A stretch of DNA of 64,000 nt from contig BSQZ01000013.1 in assembly GCA_033239005.1 (NCBI GenBank), forward strand, positions 11,053,282-11,117,281. The letters are read 5' to 3'. Below are positions 39,132 to 57,906 of the stretch, piece by piece. Source of the stretch: Lamellibrachia satsuma. Its lineage: Eukaryota > Annelida > Polychaeta > Sabellida > Siboglinidae. Every line of letters begins with the position of its first letter. The first letter of the stretch is position 1. The notes beneath the pieces are model-generated. The model had not been told where the DNA came from and ran no database searches. It worked only from the letters and a program-made list of their open reading frames with translations. A program made the position numbers and the translations under genes.

Positions 39132-40355
39132 TCATCCTTGTTTCACTCCGGTCTTGATTTCAAAATCTTCTGTCAGGTATTGGCCACAAATGACCTTGGT
39201 CCTGAAATCGCCATATAGCAGTTTGATTATGCTCACAATCTTGGGGGGATTCCATAGTGCCGGAGTATACGCCAGAGAAAATCTGTGAATGCTGTCGAAA
39301 GCCTTTTCAAAATCGACAAAGTATGCGTAGAATGGCGTGTTCCATTCCTGGCACTGCTCCAGGATCTGCCTTAAGGTAAAGATGTGGTCCCCACAGGATT
39401 TTCCTTTCCTAAAACCTGCCTGTTCTTTGCGTAACAGTTGGTCAAGGACTTCTGAAATTCTGTCAAGGATCACCCTGCTGAAAACTTTGCTAGTAATAGA
39501 CAACAAAGTGATCCCTCTCCAGTTTTTGCAAAGGCTAAGGTCTCCTTTCTTTGGTAGTTTGACGATCAGCCCCATCTTCCAGTCGCCTGGTGTTTCTTCC
39601 GTCTCCCATATTCCTTCAAAGATCTCTGTCAAGGCTCCCATGGTGACTTCTCCAGCTTTCAACATCTCTGCACTTACACAGTCTGCACCCGGTGCTTTCC
39701 CAGGCTTCATGGTCCTGATTGCTTTTCTCACTTCTTCAGCAGATGGTGGGTCTGCGCTGACCTTGAGGTCCTCTTTGCTTTCTGGAATTTCTGCTTGATT
39801 TCTTTGTGCTTCCTTGTTGAGGATGGTCTCTAAGTGTGTTTTCCATCTCTGGGTCTGTTTTGCCTCAGAGGTGACAACATCTCCATCCACATCTTTCACT
39901 GGAACATCACTATGTTTAAAACCGCCAGTCAGCGTTTTGGTTATCTTGTACAGTGTGGCCATGTTCTGTGTCTGTGCTGCTGCTTCTGCTTCATCTGCCA
40001 GATTTTCGATGAAGGCTCTCTTATCTGCTCTCGTCTTCCTTTTGACTTCTTTGTCCAGTTCTGAGTATCTACTCTGCAGCTGTTCCTTCAGTCGTTGAGA
40101 TTTGGCGTCGTGCAGCTTCTTTTTTGTTGCTTTTCTTTCATCAGTTGTTGTCCATGTGTCTGACTTGATCCATTCCTCCTTCTTTTTTCTTCTGTACCCT
40201 AAAAGTTTCTTGCTTGTTTCCATCAGTGCCTGATTGAAACCTTCGATGTTCAATTCTTGTTCCTCTTGGAGTATGCGAAAGCGATTTTTTAAGTCCAGCT
40301 GGAAAGCTTTCTCTGTATTTGGGTTATTTAACTTTCCTGTGTCAAATCGCCGGAT
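39132..40355 (-). pseudogene. RTE-type reverse transcriptase, N-terminal open segment
   Basis: About 400 codons are open. A Lys/Glu-rich linker is followed by RT blocks: [61 protein letters not shown] and motif [17 protein letters not shown]. It ends at GVKQG, where a TGA replaces the Cys codon expected before ILSPFLF. The same frame resumes immediately after. Confidence 0.9.
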
Positions 40356-40357
40356 AT

Positions 40358-40509
<152 letters not shown>

Positions 40510-41627
40510 ATTTATGCAATAACCAACACAAGTCTGATGTAGTAGAGATTGAAAAGGGCCAAATAAATGATGTTTTATTGCAAAGTGGACTGCTTATCAC
40601 GCAGCCACTTCGGGAAGCACATTAACAGGAATGTGAGCTCCTCAAAGCAAACCAGACAGGAACTGAACACATGTACAGCCCCGTCCGGCAAGTTTCTCAG
40701 AGCCCACATTCCTACAGGCATGACGATAACATATATACATCAAGAAGTCGTCATGAACATGTAATGCAAAGAATACAGACATTCCACCACCAATACACAC
40801 ATTTAATTACAAACAGGTGGGGCCATTTCGCTAACCTATATAAACATAAGCCAAGAATACCGATGAAGAAACAGGAAGCCTGTCTGCGCAGAAAACCCCA
40901 TGAACACCAACTACTAGGGGATAAACCCCTGTGTTCATCTAGTATAAAGCGAAAAGTGGGGAAAGCGGTTTCGACATCTTCCAACTTCCTATTTCATCAA
41001 CGATGTACAATCGCATTTTACACTAAGTATTGAAAATAAGGAAGGAAGGTGGGGAGGAGGGCGGATTTCGAGAGACAAATTTTCTAGACACAACTTCGCA
41101 ATGCAGAGACTGGAACAGGAGTGAAAGATTCCAGCTGCTGGCTCTGGTTTGAACTGGTTTCCGTTAAGCCGTGATTGGCTGAATATCGTGGAGTAATACA
41201 AATTATTTGGCCAAATAGTTCCGGTGTAGTCTCGGACACCCAGGGCAAGACTTGCCTTGGTTATCTCATAAAATCTGTTATGCAGCTGTAAGTTGCATAA
41301 ATCCATTTATGCAATAACCAACACAAGTCTGATGTAGTAGAGATTGAAAAGGGCCAAATAAATGACGTTTTATTGCAAAGTGGACTGCTTATCACGCAGC
41401 CACTTTGGGAAGCACATTAACAGGAATGTGAGCTCCTCAAAGCAAACCAGACAGGAACTGAACACATGTACAGCCCAGTCCGTCAAAGTTTCTCAGAGCT
41501 CACATTCCTACAGGCATGACGATAACATATATACATCAAGAAGTCGTCATGAACATGTAATGCAAAGAATACAGACATTCCACCACCAATACACAAATTT
41601 AATTACAAACAGGTGGGGCCATTTCGC
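40510..41627. mobile_element. Unclassified element with 322-bp direct repeats
   Basis: 40510-40831 and 41305-41627 are direct repeats about 97% identical by eye, separated by 473 bp of unique sequence. At the junction before the second copy is a palindrome TTGCATAAAT-CC-ATTTATGCAA (41293-41314). The spacer has a stem-loop (40900-40938: ATGAACAC pairing with GTGTTCAT, and an inner AGGGG/CCCCT). No protein is encoded. The direct repeats could be LTR-like, Penelope-like pseudo-LTRs, or a tandem dimer of a 795-bp unit. I cannot decide between these. Confidence 0.65.
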
Positions 41628-41663
41628 CACAAGGTCACCCACAAACATGTGACCACCCCACCG

Positions 41664-42868
<1,205 letters not shown>

Positions 42869-42930
<62 letters not shown>
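42869..42930. repeat. (AT)n microsatellite
   Basis: An AT run at the point where the second hAT copy loses homology. Confidence 0.93.
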
Positions 42931-42933
<3 letters not shown>

Positions 42934-43142
42934 TATATATAAATCTATATACGAATACTTTATTCTATGTTAAAAAACATAATTATAGGTCCTACATTGT
43001 ACTAAGATATAGAAGTAAGGAAATCAATATAAAATGCTATACATTATTACGAACATGCACAAAATCATCGAGCGTGTGACAATATTTGGCAGCGGTTGAT
43101 CAGGTGAACATCGACAATTAAGTCACGCATAGCCATTGAAAG

Positions 43143-43152
43143 TCGCCACTTA

Positions 43153-43216
<64 letters not shown>

Positions 43217-43230
43217 TAAGTGGCGATTAA

Positions 43231-43319
<89 letters not shown>

Positions 43320-43330
43320 TAAGTGGCGAT
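43143..43330. repeat. (AT)n tracts bounded by inverted and direct unique arms
   Basis: TCGCCACTTAGG (43143-43154) precedes an AT run. Its inverse CCTAAGTGGCGA follows the run (43215-43226). The same CCTAAGTGGCGA then occurs again after a second AT run (43318-43329). The first pair can fold into one long AT hairpin. Confidence 0.92.
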
Positions 43331-43990
43331 TTTCCATGGCTGAGGTCTACTTTTCACTATTAAAGGGAGCTTGTGACGCCATCAATAACACCTCCTGCAG
43401 CGTTCGACATTGTTCCAGTGGTTTGACCCGACAGCTATTTTTGAGACATGTTTTTCTCAATACGTCCAACATGTGAGCCAAAGTTATTTATAGCAACTGA
43501 AATGATAAACTACCGGTAGTAAACGCAATTGTGTTGATGCTCAATGAAAGGGTCGTCGAAATAGGTTGTGTCTTAATTTCGCACGTATCCATTTTTCGTT
43601 TAATATTCTTTGTTGGTCGGTTTGTTACCGAAGAATTAATAAAATTCATGTCAAAAAAATATAATGGAATTCGAGTATTTTCTATGAGGGGATTTACCTC
43701 ACCTAGCAACAAACTCATAATAATAATAATTGGTATAAGACACCTTACAAAATGATCTTTCTGTATAGTCATGTTTACTTAAAAGTGTCATAAAGTTAAT
43801 AAAACATAAAAAGCAATTGGTCTATGATCTACGTAAATTGCCTGGTACTTGACACAGACCAACTTATATTTGCTTCCGTGGCTTCTAAGTTCAAGAAAAT
43901 GCACATTCAATTATCATTTACCTCACTGACTGCGCAAATATAAAAACAATCATCCGTAACGGTCTTGTTGGCGCGACGTGGGCCGGTCCC

Positions 43991-43996
<6 letters not shown>
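43331..43996. other. No gene found
   Basis: AT-rich DNA with short open frames of no recognisable family. Confidence 0.5.
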
Positions 43997-44069
<73 letters not shown>

Positions 44070-44095
44070 CGTGCGTTCGTGCGTTCGTGCGTTCG

Positions 44096-44151
<56 letters not shown>

Positions 44152-44155
44152 TTGA
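43997..44155. repeat. (GT)n-(GTGC)n compound microsatellite
   Basis: About 67 bp of GT, then GTGCGTTC and GTGC units. It is a reverse-complement analogue of the tract at 37991-38078. Confidence 0.96.
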
Positions 44156-45439
44156 CACGATTCCAATGCCGTCTCGTCATGATCCGTCTAATAGTTCACG
44201 GTTCTTCGCCAGAACAAAGACCATGCAAATGAACAGAAAAACCTACGGAGACATTTACATACACCTCGACCCAGACGTTGTAAACTTCAGGCGACGGACG
44301 GGATAAAAATACACTTCCGGTCGGCGATAAATAATCAACCAAAAATGAGAGCAATTATGTTTTGGTATGCGAATGTTTAATTGCCCTAGTCCGCCGCCTC
44401 AACACTCTCGAGATTCCTGGTAACGCGGAGATGTAGCGAAAGTGTTGCCGTAATAAAATTGTGTTTGGTCGAATTGTATTTGGTTGTTACGCATAAAGAT
44501 CGTGTCAAAGGTGAAACTGAATATGGAACGATGTCAACGAAGCGGAAAGTTCAACGATCGATTCGATAGAAACCTTTTCATGGATGACGGAAGTCGCGTT
44601 GATGTCGTATGGCCGGAAACGAGACGGACTCTGCCTCGTATCCACTGGCAGGCAGCCCGTCGGACAATGACACATCGGAACTGCATTGTGCGCAGGTGGA
44701 TTTGTCGAAATGGGATTTTCTCGCAAAGGAAACACAATCATTTCATCAAACAGATATTTTAAGAGGGATATCGATGACGAACGAGGAAGGATGTTGGCTA
44801 TTATTGGCACAAGGAAGTAGTCGACGGTGTCTGTCACACCAACTTATTATATAAGGTTTTTCTATTTGACGTGAGTTCTCTGTCCTCTAGACAATATGAC
44901 CAGAAGCGCAAAACAGCAAAACAACAGCCAGAGATATCAAGAGGCATGTACTCTAGTAAAGCTGCCTCCTAATTAGATATTTTAGCTAATCTCATTTCCG
45001 ACTCATTTCTCGACAAAGCGAGCCTATCTACTACCGACTACGGCAGATTAGTTCGTTTGTGCAAATTTGTTATTTAGCATTGATTTAAGATTTAATTTGT
45101 TCGACCGAACCGAAGCAAAGGGTAATAGTGGCTATGCGTGACCCGCCTCTGTATACTGTGACGTAACGCCATTCACCCTTTAACAAATTATCCAATCTAA
45201 CGATCAATGTAAATTATTTATGATAGTTCGCTGTCTTCTGCTGTTAAACAGACTGTACATATTACTTAAACTATTCACACACTACAAACTGTTTCAACAC
45301 AAAATCTATGATTCGTTCTGTTTTCGTAGTAGATTAACAGTGCATTGCATTTTATTTTGTTTAAGGGTGCTTTCTCTTTTTTATGAGGATGTGGACAATT
45401 TCCAAAATATATCAACAAAAGCAAAAGCATTCGAGGTGT
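44156..45439. other. No gene confirmed
   Basis: Several 70-110 codon open frames overlap at 44484-44854. No frame has flanking splice sites or a known motif, and an in-frame stop lies upstream of the most protein-like one. Confidence 0.4.
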
Positions 45440-45715
45440 GATGTCTAATGAGAATACTACGCATAAGCTGGAGACGAAGACGGGCAGAAATGAAAAAGCA
45501 ACTCTACAGTGAAATACAGAAACACAAACTAATATTTGTTGGGCATATCATAAACTAAGAAGGAATTAAACAGGAAATATTGCAGGGAATGGATAACATC
45601 AAGGCATGGATAGGGAAGAGAGGGTATGAAGATCTGATCAGAGAGGCACAACGCGGTCCATGATAGTCGACCTTCCGGAAGGAGTTGGCTCCACGTGATG
45701 ATGACGTCTTGTGTT
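45440..45715 (+). mobile_element. LINE family C 3' end, copy 2
   Basis: Frames give RISWRRRRAEMKKQLYSEIQ, then KHKLIFVGHI, EGIKQEILQGM, RGYEDLIREAQRG and a diverged end, with TGATGATGACG at 45697-45707. It is homologous to 25225-25410 but extends further 5'. Stops and shifts show that it is dead. Confidence 0.62.
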
Positions 45716-48372
45716 CAGTAATGCGGACAACCGCAGGCGACAGTCACCCCCGCTCCGCCAGCAGCCGAAGGTGATATTTCATCGGTACTATTGGTTTGCG
45801 ATGATGGTAACTTCATGTTGAAATCTGCAGTGTCTTTGTATCTCTACTGTCTCTTGTAAACGATGCATTGTGCTTGGACGTCAACGCTGCTTCTGCAATT
45901 CATCCAGTCCATCGCGAATCAGGGTCACTGATGTTCAAATATGTAGTGAGTGAATAGATTATGTAACATCCGCAGTAGATTTAATAAAAAATGCCTATTT
46001 TTTTTCAAACCGTCGAAAGAATTAACTTTAGTCGTTAGATCTGGTAAGGATCAAAATAGTGGATAACCAAAATGGTAAACACTGTGTGGGTCAATGGGCG
46101 TGATCATGGGCGTGACCTCCATCCTCTCACCGATCACATGACAAATTTACAAAATTTTACCAAGGAAGAAAATCGTGATTTTTCAGCATTTCGATTTTCA
46201 CTTCAGCTAATGCTTGAACAAGCTTTAACTAATTTAATAGTTTGTCTGATGACTTCACAAAAACTACATACAAAAGTTGCACGAACGCATTAGCACGTTA
46301 CAGTGGATACTAGGTTTTTTTATTATTTGAAATGATACTAGCAAAAATCAAATCGATTAAGCACCTTTAAGTAATATGCGCAGTTGAATTAATTAAATTA
46401 TTTATGTTAAATAATCGACAGGATTGACTTTGACCGTTAGACCGGGTATCTTGCGAGAGTGTGAATAGCTTTATGTCATATATAGACGTGTAGCCACTTC
46501 TTTCCGTTTTTGCCGTTTTCTAACTAGTGGCTTATTGAGGATCTCGGAAAGAGAGATCAAAGCGAGAAAAAAGTCACCCATTAGTTTGCAACGATACCAC
46601 GTAGTGGCGCAACAGGTTATTCGCGAACAAATTCATATCCCAACGCCAAAGGCGGCTCTAGTCCAATGCCCCCTAAACAAGCCACTGGAGTTAGCATTTC
46701 GTAGTCGATATTAGATAAGTTCAACTTTTGCTGCGGCCTGATTCTGAAACGAGACGAGAGAAAAACCGAATTGAGAAGGCAGGTTTGACCGACAAGCATG
46801 TCTTCGTCCGAAATATGGTCACATGTGGACCTACTGACCGCGACCCTCTGACAGTTATGGGTTTCTCAGTCATTCGTTCTCAGAAAAGCGGACCGCTGTT
46901 CATTGTGCTTCGGCATGCGTCAGCACATTTCTCGGAACCCGTTATCCGAACGGTTCCGTCCTTAATTCGGCCCAGTCACTGGCTTCTTGACAGCCGAACG
47001 TGTAAGGCACTGAAACATGCACGATTGCGTGACGCGACACTACCGAAATATCAGCAGGCTGCTTCCGGCATTGGAGGCGGTCTCTATTATTGAGTGAAAG
47101 ACAGTCGCCGGATTTATTATGATAACGCGCATGCCGGAAGGAGCCTGTCCAGAGCAAACGTGGAAGACTTCGGCAGGTAATGAGATAATTCGGACGGGAG
47201 GAAGAGAGGATGTCAGACATAGACGGAGAGATAAAAGGAAAGGGAAAACAGACTGGCAGAGCGACAGAGCGACAGCGAGACAGAGAAACGGGGAGATAGC
47301 ATAATACTGAAAGAAAATAATACAACTTAATTGGGAGTCTGACTTATTTTATTGCAAACGACACAAACAAAATAGTAGAGTGTCGTATGTATGTATAATC
47401 GGTGATAGTCTTGCGCAGTTGTAGAAACGGAGAATCATTCAATTCAGATTTTATTTTACGTTCTTACTAAAAATTTTGATTTTTCCCCTGCAAATTAACG
47501 CTTTGTCATGGGGTAACTAAACGATAACGAAACATGATATGTAGAGTTACAGAACAAGAAAACAACATAGTGTCTTCGCACCTCCTATAATCGAATCTTT
47601 GTCACAAACACATCAATTGATGAAGTGTACTTGGCAAGAATTACCTCATATTCGACAATGCTGGATCCTGAGGTCGAAATGGGCGCGGAGAAAAAACGTA
47701 ATATAGTGTGGGTTTTAAACGTAACATATTTTTTCTCATACATCGTTTTTATTATTGAAGAATGGCAACATGTTGACAACCAAATCGATACATCACGAAT
47801 AATAAATATGCTTGTGCACAAGTTTGAACAATGTCACTGCTCTTGAAAACTATGTTATTTTGGCTTCTGGTACTTCTAGTTTATGGTACTATTAAATCAA
47901 CTGACAACATCATTGGTCAAAAAGCTGTTTGATTTAGAAAAACCAAATTGAAAAATCAAGCATTTAAATTAATAACAAACGATTAGTTCCTCAGTTTGTT
48001 ATGCAATAAAACTATATAAACATATATGACATTTGTTAAATGCGATATTAAGCATATCGACAACAACGACAACCAAGTCTCACTACCAGACAAACCACCA
48101 TATTTTCTTTATAAGAAACACTTACTATGGGTAGGTCTGGTGAAGACAAATAGTCTGGTCTTGTTACATATGATTATTTCTGATTCACTCTTGTGAAAAA
48201 GTATTAAATATTGTAAAATCTTATTGAATCTCATTGTTAAAACTGGTTTGGAAATACATAGATAGGACGCAGTAGAAGCTATAACCTACGTATGCGAGTT
48301 GAGAATATCACAATATGTCATAAATGTGACGTGGTATTTAATTCATATTTCCAATAACTTGCAAACCAATGG

Positions 48373-48376
<4 letters not shown>
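45716..48376. other. No gene found
   Basis: About 2.7 kb of mixed DNA. Open frames near 46728-47093 and 47119-47304 lack any recognised motif. No repeats of note. Confidence 0.45.
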
Positions 48377-48972
<596 letters not shown>

Positions 48973-50610
48973 CCGATCTTCATTCGAGTTTATTTTCTGT
49001 TTACTTCTTACTTTAGCACATAATACTCTTTTGCTGTCGTTTTTGTTTACTTTGCCTCCTAGTTATTACTCAAAGTTATATTTGAATTTCCCATGTCAGT
49101 TGCATTCAGTGCCTCTTTTCCATTTTTGTCTATGTGTGCTTCTTCCTCGATAGAGCAGCTGTCCCTCTCCACTCTGGAGGCGGGCGCTGACGTCACCAAG
49201 GAAGGCGTTGGCTTCTGTCTTGAACGTGTCTCTCCCCGACTGCAACTATTTCTTCTGGGAGTGATAGTCTTTCGTCACTTACAATACTATGTTTATAAAC
49301 CACCACACCATTTGTGTGTACCTATTTGTTATAATACTCTCTTTACTAATAGATCTGTATTTATTTCTTGACAGTTTCTCACCCAAGGAATACGTTTTTC
49401 AAAAATGTTTTAAATGTCGTATTTAAAAAGATCTATCATTCTGTTCCCGTCTTTTTTATTCAGAAACTTATTTCAATATATCTTTTTTAAGTGTAATTTG
49501 TCTTTGTGGCAGTTTGCCTTTTTTATTGATTTTACATTCGTGTACTTTTACATTTTCAAATAATTAATTTTGTGAGGACAAAACTACGCATTATCTCCCC
49601 TTGTTGGTTCTGGAAACGTGTACAAGCAATACTCAGGCATGCACCATTTATTGATTTAGACTGCATATCGCCTATCCCTTTATTTACTTTCCTTACAGGG
49701 TTTTGAATCCTTCTTGTTATTTTCTACGTTTGGGCTAGTGCAAATTAGTAGTATCGCTAATGTTAAGTTAATCGTTATGATGTTGAACCATACCCAGGAT
49801 GTAGAATAATATGCCCAGAATGTGGAATAACATACCCGTTTCTTCCACACCAGTCTACACAGCGGAGGCATTTAAGACCAGCCTCCAGGGCTGCGGAGTC
49901 TTTCACGGACCTGTACATAACTCGACACCAACCGGCACAAACCCACACTAGGCACTGCGTGATTTTGCGAAATATCTGTAGGATGATTCACAGTAAAAAG
50001 AAGAAGAAGAATGTAAAATTCGCTTTTCTTGTTCACTATTCTCCACGCGTTTAAGCCTGAACATTTAAATCTAGCTTTCTGCATTTATGTCTTCTGAATC
50101 TTTCTCTGCTCTACTCGTTGTATGATATGAGTTTAATCAAGCGCTCCTACAAACTCGCTTCCATATGAACTGCTGGGTTCTTCCCTCATGTATTTCGTCT
50201 CCTATTATTATAAAAAGCATGACCATTTGGCTAGACTATTTTGTTCGCACCCGGAAGAAGGCAATTCAGGCATTTGACGAACACTACATGAATATGTAGC
50301 ATATCTCGGTTGACTTTAGCACGCCTAGAGAACAAACGGGAAAGATCAGAGTGACAACAAAATGTCAGCGCAGCGAGCAAGGCTTTGAACCACATCATGC
50401 GAAACAAGCAGAAGCCGTTTAATGCTACAGTTGATGACATCTTTGACGACAGATGGGAAAATTCATGAGAACGTTAGGTACGATTGCGGAAATAGTCACA
50501 CTGTGTGTCCAGTAAGCTGGACAAGGATATGATGAAGTGCCCGAGGGAATGTAAATGTACGGAAGATTTAGCAAGACTGTCAATTAAGATAACTAGTTTA
50601 GATGCCATAT
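48973..50610. other. No gene found
   Basis: An open frame at 49093-49371 is protein-like in composition only. No domain or splice structure was recognised. Confidence 0.4.
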
Positions 50611-50672
50611 GTACTAGGTCCAAGACAGCCGACCTTCCAAGAGGAGATGGCGCCACACGATTATGCTACTGA
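50611..50672 (+). mobile_element. LINE family C 3' end, short fragment
   Basis: The sequence coding TADLPRGDGATR aligns with the last codons of the two other family C tails: GACCTTCC-AGGAG-TGGCNCCAC followed by GATTATG versus GATGATG. It is very short. Confidence 0.4.
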
Positions 50673-55235
<4,563 letters not shown>

Positions 55236-57875
55236 ATGGCGCTGGTAGCCAGACAGCACTCAACACACTGCCGTTGCCTCTGCCGGCTGATCACGAGGAC
55301 GAAGGCAACGATGGCGGCGGAGTTCCTCAACGTCAACGAACGAATGGCGCCGTCGCTGACACAGTTCCTTCTCGGCACGCACGAACGCTACAGCGAGTCT
55401 GTCGCGAGGTCGGAGAACACGGCAGAGAAACCATTCAGCGCCATCCCTGGACCGAGAGGTCTGCCGCTCGCCGGGAACGCTCTCAAATACTCCAAGCTAG
55501 GTGCGTGTTGCAACTTATTGCACGGTTGTGTATACGGTATGTGTGTGTGTGCGTGCGTGAGTGCTTGCGTCCGTGCCTACGTGTCTATGCACGTGCATGT
55601 GGGTGCGTGCGCACCTGTATTGGACAGGTAATTGCATCATTTTAAAAAAGAACTACTGTCAATATCGCCACTGCGCCAACCAGCTACTATTACCACAGCA
55701 CGGGGGTTTACAGCAAGCATCAACAATGTCCAATGAATCATCCAACTGTGTAGTGTCTATGTCTGTCGACGGGCGCACCTTTACACTTCACAATTGAACG
55801 CCGTGAAACATGATGATTCTCCCCAGTTTTTGCGGTTAGATTTTCACCACGCATGTAGTCGTCAGATTAACAACACCAGTGTTCGTTATTGTGCGTGAGA
55901 TTACGCAGCTGCGTGCACGCGACCATTTGATTCTACTAAACGGATGTTTATGTTTTCCGTGATTCTGTTAAGCGGGGTCCACTGTCCTAAAATTAATCAG
56001 AACGTATGCTCTCTTCCTCTATACTGGACAACAAAATTAAAACGTTTTGCTCTACACGTAACTTACAAACGTTGAAATATTTTCTGTTTAAATGTTAAAA
56101 GATCTATTGGATCTTCTCATGACAATTGTAAATCTTTAAGTCGCAAGAAGGCCTCCGTCCCCATTCTCTTGTGGACGTGCAAACATGCCAACACATTGAT
56201 TAGCTATGTTCTTTAAGTATTCATACCGCTGCAGTTGTACTCTAATAATGCTATGATTTCCTGCGGTACTAGACCCGGCTAAACGCCCACGTCCCACCTG
56301 CCAATAGTCATGGTCAGGGAGCAATGTGGCCTTAATTTGCGTAACCATTTAATCTGGAGACAGGCTAGGATGGGTTGTGGCAGGCGGCGAAAAGATCACA
56401 GCAAATAACTGGGCGTGTTTCGGAAGACAGTAATCGATGATGGTTCACTCGGAGTAGATTATCTGGGTGTGTTTTATAACGCGTTAATCGATGGCTGCGC
56501 GGTAGACTCGCTTTATCGCGTGCTGGTCGTTGACCGATTTCGTTCGCAACACGGAAGTGCTTAATGCACTATGATCTACCGTCGTTGGCGTTTGTGAATG
56601 AATTCATTTTCTGAATGAATGTCACGTGGTACGGCGCCGAGGAAAATGTTGCCGTAATGATCAGCGCTGATAGGGCGCGGATGCAGGCAGCTGGCGATAA
56701 ACATGAATGGAGCTTGTACAAATCGCGTTTACTGGTTCAGAACGACATAGTGCGGATGTCGTTGCTATTATATATGATAAACAAATAAAATACTAAAAGG
56801 TACTTCGCTTAAAGGACCCTCCTCAATGCAATGCTTGCGTTCGTCCTGTTTTAGAATCATTTCGCGAAAATCAATCATGTCTAGTATCGACTACGACATG
56901 CTTGGTCGTTTGTACAAATGCTTTATTTAGTTGTGATGAAATAATGGGACAAACTATTGAATTATTTTTGACCGGATCCTGTAAAAATTCGGCGAAAAAG
57001 ACAAACACGAACATCCAGGATTCGCGGTAGGCAAATAACGTCGTTTTCTTTGCACACAGGTCCGTACAAATTCTCGAAAATCCTCCACAATCGTATGACG
57101 TACATGCGGAAATACGGGAAAATCTACAGGGAGAGGCTGGGCACCATGAACATCGTACACATATTCGACCCACGTGACATCGCCGCCATGTTTCGCAACG
57201 AGGGCAAGCACCCGAGCCGCGGAACCATTGCCAACCTGGAGCTGACCTACTTGCGGAGAAACAACCTCCTCGTTGGATTTGCTTTCATGTAAGTCTCGGA
57301 AACAAAGGCAGATCAAAACTTTTCATTTCTGCCTTAAGCACATACAATGAATGAATAAGGTGGAATGAATGTTGAATAAATTATCTCAATACATTTGGAA
57401 CGTTTCTGGTTAAAGTAATATATTGATCGTGTGAGCTTGAGAAGGAAGTCTAGTCGACTAAGCGATTGCGTAAAGGCTATTGTAAACTGGTTCTATTTAA
57501 TAAATCATGTTGTTATTCCATGCATAGAGATATAAGCGGAAATGATCCATATTAAGTCGGCATTTAAAATGTCGGACATTTATCTTGCTACTATTATGTT
57601 GTTTATCTTGCTCTATATATAACAGCAACATACAAGCGTCTGGTTTGAAAATAGTCGTATGATGTGGATTTTTAATAGCGCACAATAACATTTTAATATT
57701 GATCCCAATTTAAGTGGGAGGAAATCACGGATATGAATCACAAAGCATAAATGTTCGGTTGTCCCTCGTTCTGATACTGACTTTTGCGCGTCCTTGTTTA
57801 CGATTACGCCTACTGATTCTGTTTTGTTGCGCCTCTGAGCTCAGGTTCCTGAGGATATAGGCGCCATAGAAGTCA

Positions 57876-57906
<31 letters not shown>

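Larger units (their letters stand above)
38237..40357 (-). mobile_element. RTE-type LINE, 5'-truncated, nearly intact RT
   Basis: The minus-strand element begins after the endonuclease domain. It carries the linker, reverse transcriptase and C-terminal domain, ending in [14 protein letters not shown] sequence ([20 protein letters not shown]) and WRSLVSASC, with a short (TAAG)n-like tail at 38237-38246. That C-terminus and tail type match RTE-clade LINEs. The coding frame has only one in-frame stop (39132-39134) and one frameshift (near 38450-38485). (AT)n tracts flank it on both sides. Confidence 0.88.

Noticed and set aside
40532..40560. Hammerhead-ribozyme-like string CTGATG...GAAA in the direct repeats
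   Set aside because: The conserved A after CTGATG is T, and helix II would be only about three weak pairs. A covariance search would be needed to revive it.
44484..44854. Overlapping 80-110 codon frames
   Set aside because: No frame has splice sites or a known motif. The most protein-like frame has an in-frame stop just upstream.
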